Shown here: positions 5,591-9,887 of the stretch, piece after piece
Layout of the letters: every line of letters starts with the position of its first letter
Position numbering within the stretch: the first letter of the stretch is position 1
NCBI GenBank assembly: GCA_022616655.1
Contig: JAKEEJ010000088.1
Span: 1-9,887, forward strand
Length of the DNA: 9,887 nucleotides
Direction: 5' to 3'
From: Nevskiales bacterium
GTDB taxonomy: Bacteria > Pseudomonadota > Gammaproteobacteria > Nevskiales > Nevskiaceae
The notes under the pieces: generated by a model
Database searches by the model: none
Seen by the model: only the letters and a program-made list of their open reading frames with translations
Told to the model about the DNA's origin: nothing
Position numbers and translations under genes: made by a program

Positions 5591-7243
5591 GTGTCCTTGA
5601 CGCAAAGTCCGCCCTGGCGGGCGCTGGTGACGCATGCGCGCGAGGTTCGGCAGATTCGCATTCTGGATCTGTTCAAGCAAGACCGTGGCCGTGTGGATCG
5701 CTTTTCCTGCGAAGCAGCAGGACTGTATCTGGATGTTTCGAAACAACAAGCCACACGCCGCACGCTTCGCCTCCTGTTCAAACTGGCGCAGGCCCGTCGC
5801 TTGCCGAACGCCATCCGGCGGCTGTTTTCCGGCGAAGCGGTCAATTCGACCGAGAACCGTGCCGCACTGCACATGGCGCTGCGCAGCCCTCCCGGTACCT
5901 TCATGCCAGTGGCGGGCAGGAATGTGGTTCCGGAAGTCTTGGACGTGCTGGCCCGCATGGAACGGTTCGCAGAGTCAGTACGCAATGGCGAGTGGCGTGG
6001 ATATTCGGGCGAATCCATCACCGACGTGGTGAACATCGGTATCGGCGGCTCCGACCTGGGTCCGCGCATGGTGTGTCAAGCGCTGGCGGCCTATGCCGGA
6101 ACACTGCGTGTGCACTTTGTCGCCAACCTGGACGGTACCTGCCTGTCCGATCTGTTCAGGCAGCTGACGCCCTCGCGGACGCTGTTCATTATCACGTCCA
6201 AAACATTCACCACGCAGGAAACACTGAGCAATGCCGCGACGGCGAGGCGCTGGGTGGTGGCCGCCGGTGGCGAAGCAGCCGTTGGGCGTCACTTTGTTGC
6301 GGTTTCAGTGAATGCCGTCGAAGTGCAGCGTTTTGGTATTCCCGCCAAACATACCTTCACGTTCTGGGACTGGGTGGGAGGGCGTTATTCCCTGTGGTCG
6401 GCCGTGGGATTGCCTGTTGTCCTGGCCGTCGGCATGTCCCGCTTCCGCGAACTGCTGTCCGGCGCACACGCCATGGACGAGCATTTTCGTGCTGCGCCAC
6501 TGCCCAAAAACATGCCCGTACTTCTTGGCCTGCTGGGAGCATGGAATACAAATTTTCTCAATTACACCAGCCAGGTCGTCGTTCCTTATGCACAGCGCCT
6601 GGAGCACTTTGTGGACTGGCTGGGCCAGTTGGAGATGGAGTCCAACGGAAAATCCGTGGATCTCGACGGGCGCGCCGTAAATTACACGACCACGCCCGTG
6701 CTGTGGGGAGGGGTGGGAACCAGCGCACAGCACGCGTTTTTTCAGCTGTTGCACCAGGGGCCGGCGGTGCATCCGGTGGATTTCATTCTGGTGATTGAGC
6801 CGGCGCACGAGCTCGCCGACCAGCACCGCCTGCTGTTGGCGCACGGACTGGCGCAGGCCTCTGCGCTGCTGCGTGGCAAAGACCTTGTTACGGTGCAGCG
6901 GGAGCTTGCGCCTACGGGGTTGCAGCAACCGTCCGCGGATGTTCTCGCCCGTTCTCGCGTGCTGCCCGGCAACCGACCGAGCAACACGCTGCTGTTACCG
7001 CGCCTGGATCCGTATCACCTCGGCGCATTACTTGCGCTGTACGAACACCGGACCTACGTGCAGAGCGTGCTCTGGCACGTCAACGCCTTCGATCAGTTCG
7101 GCGTGGAGCTTGGCAAGCAAATGGCACAACGGGGCTTGCAGGTGCTGGAAGAACCGAGCGTACACGCCGGCGCTGGCGGAGAGGACCTTGATCCATCCCT
7201 GCAGCGGCTTGCTGCCCGGATCCGGCGTTTACAGAAACACTGA
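5591..7243 (+). CDS. pgi: Glucose-6-phosphate isomerase
   Basis: Interconverts glucose 6-phosphate and fructose 6-phosphate in glycolysis and gluconeogenesis; cytosolic. From GTG 5591 the protein has 550 residues, almost the E. coli length (549). It opens SLTQSPPWRAL, aligned with the family start; then VNIGIGGSDLGPRMV, ITSKTFTTQET (sugar phosphate binding), FWDWVGGRYSLWSAVGLP, catalytic Glu350 in LEMESNGK, His388 in LLHQG, NRPSNTLLL, and the C-terminal signature FDQFGVELGK with Lys509. The GEPGTNGQ loop of E. coli reads GGVGTSAQ here, a local variant. The start is the uncertain part: the ribosome site before 5591 is weak, and GTG 5567 or TTG 5534 in the same frame would add 8 or 19 residues without homology. 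pgi next to the pan genes is also seen in Pseudomonas. Confidence 0.96.
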   Translation: MSLTQSPPWRALVTHAREVRQIRILDLFKQDRGRVDRFSCEAAGLYLDVSKQQATRRTLRLLFKLAQARRLPNAIRRLFSGEAVNSTENRAALHMALRSPPGTFMPVAGRNVVPEVLDVLARMERFAESVRNGEWRGYSGESITDVVNIGIGGSDLGPRMVCQALAAYAGTLRVHFVANLDGTCLSDLFRQLTPSRTLFIITSKTFTTQETLSNAATARRWVVAAGGEAAVGRHFVAVSVNAVEVQRFGIPAKHTFTFWDWVGGRYSLWSAVGLPVVLAVGMSRFRELLSGAHAMDEHFRAAPLPKNMPVLLGLLGAWNTNFLNYTSQVVVPYAQRLEHFVDWLGQLEMESNGKSVDLDGRAVNYTTTPVLWGGVGTSAQHAFFQLLHQGPAVHPVDFILVIEPAHELADQHRLLLAHGLAQASALLRGKDLVTVQRELAPTGLQQPSADVLARSRVLPGNRPSNTLLLPRLDPYHLGALLALYEHRTYVQSVLWHVNAFDQFGVELGKQMAQRGLQVLEEPSVHAGAGGEDLDPSLQRLAARIRRLQKH

Positions 7244-7300
7244 GTTTCAAACACGCACGTTCGAGTCCGGCACGCAGGCTTCCGTGAGGAACATGCCGCC

Positions 7301-7328
7301 TTTGGATTGCAAGCTGTCACAGTATACT
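7301..7328 (+). promoter_or_regulatory. Candidate promoter upstream of the exported-protein genes
   Basis: TATACT (7323-7328) is a good -10 box; the best -35 partner is TTTGGA (7301-7306) at 16 bases, which is poor. If real, the transcript would have a leader of about 300 bases before the hydrolase start. Confidence 0.3.
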
Positions 7329-7438
7329 GATCCGTACATAAACAACACCTTCAGGTTACTTAACTTCTGCGCCCGGGCTGGTTTTCATAACCGCCAGTGG
7401 AGCTACGAGATCCACGGAACCTTTACTGGAAAAACCCT

Positions 7439-7457
7439 CGCCTTTCATAGGCGTTTG
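7439..7457 (+). terminator. Weak terminator-like hairpin after pgi
   Basis: CGCCT (7439-7443) and AGGCG (7449-7453) form a 5-bp stem with a 5-base loop followed by TTTG. The T-run is too short for a strong intrinsic terminator and the distance from the pgi stop is about 200 bases. Offered as the best candidate in the gap. Confidence 0.25.
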
Positions 7458-7626
7458 TGGTAGCGTTCAACAACAGAGTGGGTCCGTGGAGGAGCGCCAG
7501 TGAGAGCCCATAAGAACAGTTCGGTAAAGCCGTACATATAAACGCACATTGCGTCAAACGCGCGCGGGCTGTTCGGTACGATTGCCTCCATTGCCCTGAA
7601 GATTCCAGATCCATCACCACAATGTG

Positions 7627-7636
7627 AAGGAGGAGG
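7627..7636 (+). promoter_or_regulatory. Strong ribosome binding site of the hydrolase gene
   Basis: AAGGAGGAGG stands immediately before CC and ATG 7639. It decides the start: the in-frame GTG at 7624 would place this perfect Shine-Dalgarno sequence inside the coding region and add charged residues ahead of the signal peptide. Confidence 0.8.
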
Positions 7637-7638
7637 CC

Positions 7639-8754
7639 ATGAGTCATCTACGCGCAAGGGCAGGTCTGTACACCGGAATTCTGGTAGGCCTGTGGGCCGT
7701 TGTGGGAAGCGCCTACGGAGCGCCGCGCTACGTTGATCCCCTGGTGACGGGTCCAGGCATTACGGCAGTTCCTGGCCCTGGAGACCATCGGCACCTTGTC
7801 TATGCTCCGGTGACCCCGCAGACGGGAAAACTATTCGTCCACCTTCCAGGGACTCACAGCATCCCGGATCTTTTTAACGATCTGCTCGATACCGCCGCCG
7901 ATATTGGGTATCACGGCGTCGGTTTGATGTACCCCAACGATGAAAGCATCAATGAGGCTATCTGCGCTACTGACAATGGAGTCCCCGCGTCCGAACTGAA
8001 CGCCTGCAAAGAGGATGTTCGAGTCGAAATCATTACCGGCGAGGATGTCACCCCGTATGTGGACGTGGATCGTGCCAACTCCATTGAAAACCGCCTCATC
8101 AAACTGCTCGAATACCTGCACCAGCAGTACCCCTCCGAAGGTTGGGACACCTATCTGACGAGCCTGACGGGTGGAGCACCGAAATGGGATCGCATCGTGG
8201 TTGCAGGCAACTCCCAGGGTGGCGGCCATGCGGCCATGCTGGGCAAGCTCTACCGGGTGGCGCGTGTGAACATCTTCTCCTCGTTGGAACCGGCCACCTG
8301 GACCACCGAGGTACTTGTCACGCCGGCGAGTGACTATTTCGGGTTTGTGCATACGGAGGATCCGCGATACGGAGCCTTTGTGAACTCCTGGGACAATCTG
8401 CAGATCCCCGGTCCACTGACGTCCATTGACGGACTGCTGCCACCTTATGGCGGCTCGCACCAACTGGAATCGTCGGTTCCCGTGACGGGCAATGGTCACA
8501 GCGCCACGGCGAGTGATGGCGCTACCCCGCTGGATGGAAATGGCGATCCGCTCTATCGGGATGTCTGGGCTTACATGATGACCGGAGAAGGAGGCAGTGT
8601 GTTCCCTGAAGGAGGTAGTACTGCGGCATCTACCGGCGGCAGTGCGATGGATCCGCGCGCGCTGTTGCTGCTGCTTTTGATAACCATGTTCTGGGTGCGC
8701 TCGCGTTGCGGAACGCTGGCAAACGGGTGTTACAACGAATATCAGCAACCCTGA
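7639..8754 (+). CDS. Exported alpha/beta hydrolase with C-terminal sorting-like tail
   Basis: Predicted serine hydrolase of 371 residues exported by Sec. Residues 1-28 form a signal peptide (basic start, hydrophobic core, cut near SAYGA). The hydrolase core shows HLPGTHS (68-74, oxyanion-type strand end), GLMYPND (95-101), the nucleophile elbow AGNSQGGG with Ser192, an acidic candidate Asp241 in HTEDPRYG and a His candidate His287 in GNGHSA; the acid and base are my inference. Cys109 and Cys123 could pair. The overall pattern resembles BPSS1187-type hydrolases, from memory and unverified. After the core comes a Gly/Ser-rich linker, GGSAMDP (333-339), a run LLLLLLITMFWV and RSR, then 15 more residues; this looks like a GlyGly-CTERM (rhombosortase) signal. 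Substrate unknown. The next gene starts 36 bases later in the same frame, so the two are probably cotranscribed and both act outside the cytoplasm. Confidence 0.8.
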   Translation: MSHLRARAGLYTGILVGLWAVVGSAYGAPRYVDPLVTGPGITAVPGPGDHRHLVYAPVTPQTGKLFVHLPGTHSIPDLFNDLLDTAADIGYHGVGLMYPNDESINEAICATDNGVPASELNACKEDVRVEIITGEDVTPYVDVDRANSIENRLIKLLEYLHQQYPSEGWDTYLTSLTGGAPKWDRIVVAGNSQGGGHAAMLGKLYRVARVNIFSSLEPATWTTEVLVTPASDYFGFVHTEDPRYGAFVNSWDNLQIPGPLTSIDGLLPPYGGSHQLESSVPVTGNGHSATASDGATPLDGNGDPLYRDVWAYMMTGEGGSVFPEGGSTAASTGGSAMDPRALLLLLLITMFWVRSRCGTLANGCYNEYQQP

Positions 8755-8790
8755 TTACTGATCTGTTTTAAAACGAAAAGAGACTGGATT

Positions 8791-9887
8791 ATGTTTACGA
8801 AAACCAAGTGGTTTCATGTTTCAGCCGGGCAGCGCAGCCGGTGGGCCCGATTCATTTTTATTGCCGTTGTTTCGGTTGGCATCTTCACGCTCTTCGCGCC
8901 GCCTAACGCCCAGGCTTTTGAGATACTCGATGAACTTTCTTACCTGGATAAACCCGACCTGTCACCGTATGGCGTGGTGAAGAAATCCCGCATGGTGTAC
9001 GAACAGTCGCTGTGGCTGCCGGGGGAGGACCGCACCCAGTTGCCACAACAGTCCGTGGTGCAGGACTTTATTGCCAGCAACTATGCGGACTACAGCGATA
9101 TCCTCATCATTGACATTGAGTCCATGGCGTTGAAAACCAGCGGCGACATTGAGACCCATCTGGATACCTATGTAACGATCATGCAGTGGATCGCCGAAGC
9201 CGCGCCGCTCGCCAGGCTGAGTCTGTATGGAAAACCCCCATCGCCGGATCCGAGCAAGGCATCATCCGATCCATCCAGCTCGTCGTATCAGACCTGGCAG
9301 TCCTGGAACGACCTGTATACGCCGCTTACGGCCGAACTGGACGTTCTGAGCCCACAGAACTACACGCTGACCACGGATCAGACGTTCTGGTACAACACCA
9401 CCCGCGGGTACATAGCAGAATCCAGACGCATTGCCCCCGGCAAGCCCGTCTATATATTTATGCAACCCGTCTACAACCCGGCCAACGCACAACCGCCGGA
9501 GCTGAGAAGCACGCCGATCCCCTACGACTACTGGTATTTCCAGCTGCAATCCGCCAAAGACCTGGGTGCCGACGGCGTGGTGTTCTGGAGGGTAGCCAAG
9601 ACAACGCCCTGGGATGAAAACGCGGAATGGTGGCAGGCCACCAAAGACTTTCTTGCTGCCAACCCTCCCGTTGATACGGAGGCCCCTTCGATCCCAGCCG
9701 CCCTGACCGCCACGGCGCTCTCTGCCAGCCAGATTGATCTTGTGTGGCAGGCGTCCACGGACGATACGGGTGTCACCGGCTATCGGGTGGAACGGTGCAC
9801 GGGCAGTGCCTGCACCGACTTTACCGAGATCGCCGCTCCGGCCGGCACGAGCCTGTCCAACACCGGACTTGCCGCCGGTACAACGTA
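8791..9887 (+). CDS. Secreted protein with barrel-like domain plus fibronectin III domain, 3' end missing
   Basis: Open from ATG 8791 to the window end with no stop, so at least 365 residues. A long signal peptide (basic N-region, hydrophobic FIFIAVVSVGIFTLF, cut after NAQA at residue 42) shows Sec export. Residues about 50-290 look like an extracellular TIM-barrel of glycoside hydrolase type: LIIDIES (Asp108 and Glu110 at a strand end), LSLYGKPP (146), PVYIFMQPVYN (Gln225) and LGADGVVFWRV (Trp266). A Ser/Pro/Asp-rich insert follows YGKPP. From residue 295 (DTEAPSIPAALTAT) a fibronectin type III repeat begins, with the CTGSAC pair (Cys336, Cys341) common in secreted carbohydrate-active enzymes. 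I do not recognise the enzyme family; sugar polymer binding or cleavage is inferred from the architecture. The ribosome site is weak (AAGAGA), which fits coupling to the hydrolase gene 36 bases upstream. Confidence 0.75.
   Translation, partial: MFTKTKWFHVSAGQRSRWARFIFIAVVSVGIFTLFAPPNAQAFEILDELSYLDKPDLSPYGVVKKSRMVYEQSLWLPGEDRTQLPQQSVVQDFIASNYADYSDILIIDIESMALKTSGDIETHLDTYVTIMQWIAEAAPLARLSLYGKPPSPDPSKASSDPSSSSYQTWQSWNDLYTPLTAELDVLSPQNYTLTTDQTFWYNTTRGYIAESRRIAPGKPVYIFMQPVYNPANAQPPELRSTPIPYDYWYFQLQSAKDLGADGVVFWRVAKTTPWDENAEWWQATKDFLAANPPVDTEAPSIPAALTATALSASQIDLVWQASTDDTGVTGYRVERCTGSACTDFTEIAAPAGTSLSNTGLAAGTT

Larger units (their letters stand above)
7244..7638. other. Gap of 395 bases between pgi and the hydrolase gene
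   Basis: No convincing protein gene. It holds a promoter-like pair (7301-7328), a small hairpin (7439-7453) and a 13-codon frame with a strong ribosome site (SD 7488-7494, GTG 7500 to stop 7541). An 8-base word GTTCGGTA occurs twice (7519 and 7571). Since pgi has no obvious terminator of its own and the next genes are unrelated in function, this is probably where the housekeeping unit ends and a separately controlled unit begins. I recognised no known riboswitch. Confidence 0.6.

Noticed and set aside
7293..7463. 56-codon frame from ATG 7293 in the gap after pgi
   Set aside because: Ribosome site is too close, no recognisable motif, and it runs across the promoter-like and hairpin signals.
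8765..8774. Palindrome GTTTTAAAAC between the two exported-protein genes as a terminator
   Set aside because: AT-only core with no T-run after a stable stem; too weak, and the genes look cotranscribed.
8690..8790. Frameshift at the hydrolase C-terminus that would restore a cleaner sorting tail
   Set aside because: The +1 frame continues with hydrophobic and basic residues to a stop after 8754, but gives no better-known ending; the zero frame already contains the hydrophobic run and RSR.
1..9887. CRISPR array, insertion sequence or phage genes
   Set aside because: No regularly spaced repeat set, transposase, integrase or phage protein is visible; the only spaced repeat is the two-copy panD leader unit.

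Overview
The window looks like chromosomal DNA of a gammaproteobacterium, GC-rich by eye. The main reason is the gene string pcnB-folK-panB-panC-panD-pgi, all on the + strand, in an order close to the one known from Pseudomonas-type gammaproteobacteria, with proteins that read through their conserved motifs without interruption. I cannot name the species.

Layout. (1) 2-1102: the 3' part of an HlyD/LapC-type membrane fusion protein of a type I secretion system, cut by the window start. (2) 1103-1291: non-coding, hairpin-rich DNA ending in a strong terminator, arranged as an inverted copy of the end of the next gene. (3) 1292-1367, minus strand: tRNA-Glu(CTC), with its own promoter overlapping a candidate divergent pcnB promoter. 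(4) 1462-7243: pcnB (poly(A) polymerase I), folK (folate synthesis), panB/panC/panD (pantothenate synthesis) and pgi (glucose-6-phosphate isomerase). pcnB and folK are one base apart, folK-panB 9 bases, panB-panC 35 bases. panD has a 163-base leader with a tandem repeat, and pgi starts about 87 bases after panD. (5) 7244-7638: a 395-base gap with weak promoter-like and hairpin signals. (6) 7639-9887: two genes for exported proteins, an alpha/beta hydrolase with a C-terminal sorting-like tail, then a secreted protein with a barrel-like enzyme domain and a fibronectin type III domain. The second is cut by the window end; it has no stop codon in the window but is open from 8791 to 9887.

How they fit together. 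PanB makes ketopantoate, PanD makes beta-alanine and PanC joins pantoate with beta-alanine, so the block holds most of the pantothenate branch of coenzyme A synthesis (only ketopantoate reductase is missing). FolK supplies folate, and PanB uses a folate cofactor (5,10-methylene-tetrahydrofolate), so that neighbourhood makes metabolic sense. The two exported proteins at the end are probably one transcription unit and are unrelated to the housekeeping block.

Best leads: pcnB has no ATG, GTG, TTG or CTG codon that keeps its conserved N-terminus and seems to start at ATT, as the E. coli gene does; the panD leader carries two hairpins whose only differences lie in unpaired positions; the tRNA-Glu 3' end and trailer are mirrored as an imperfect inverted repeat; and the hydrolase ends in a tail like a rhombosortase (GlyGly-CTERM) signal. 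I saw no CRISPR array, transposase, phage gene or clear novel defence system.
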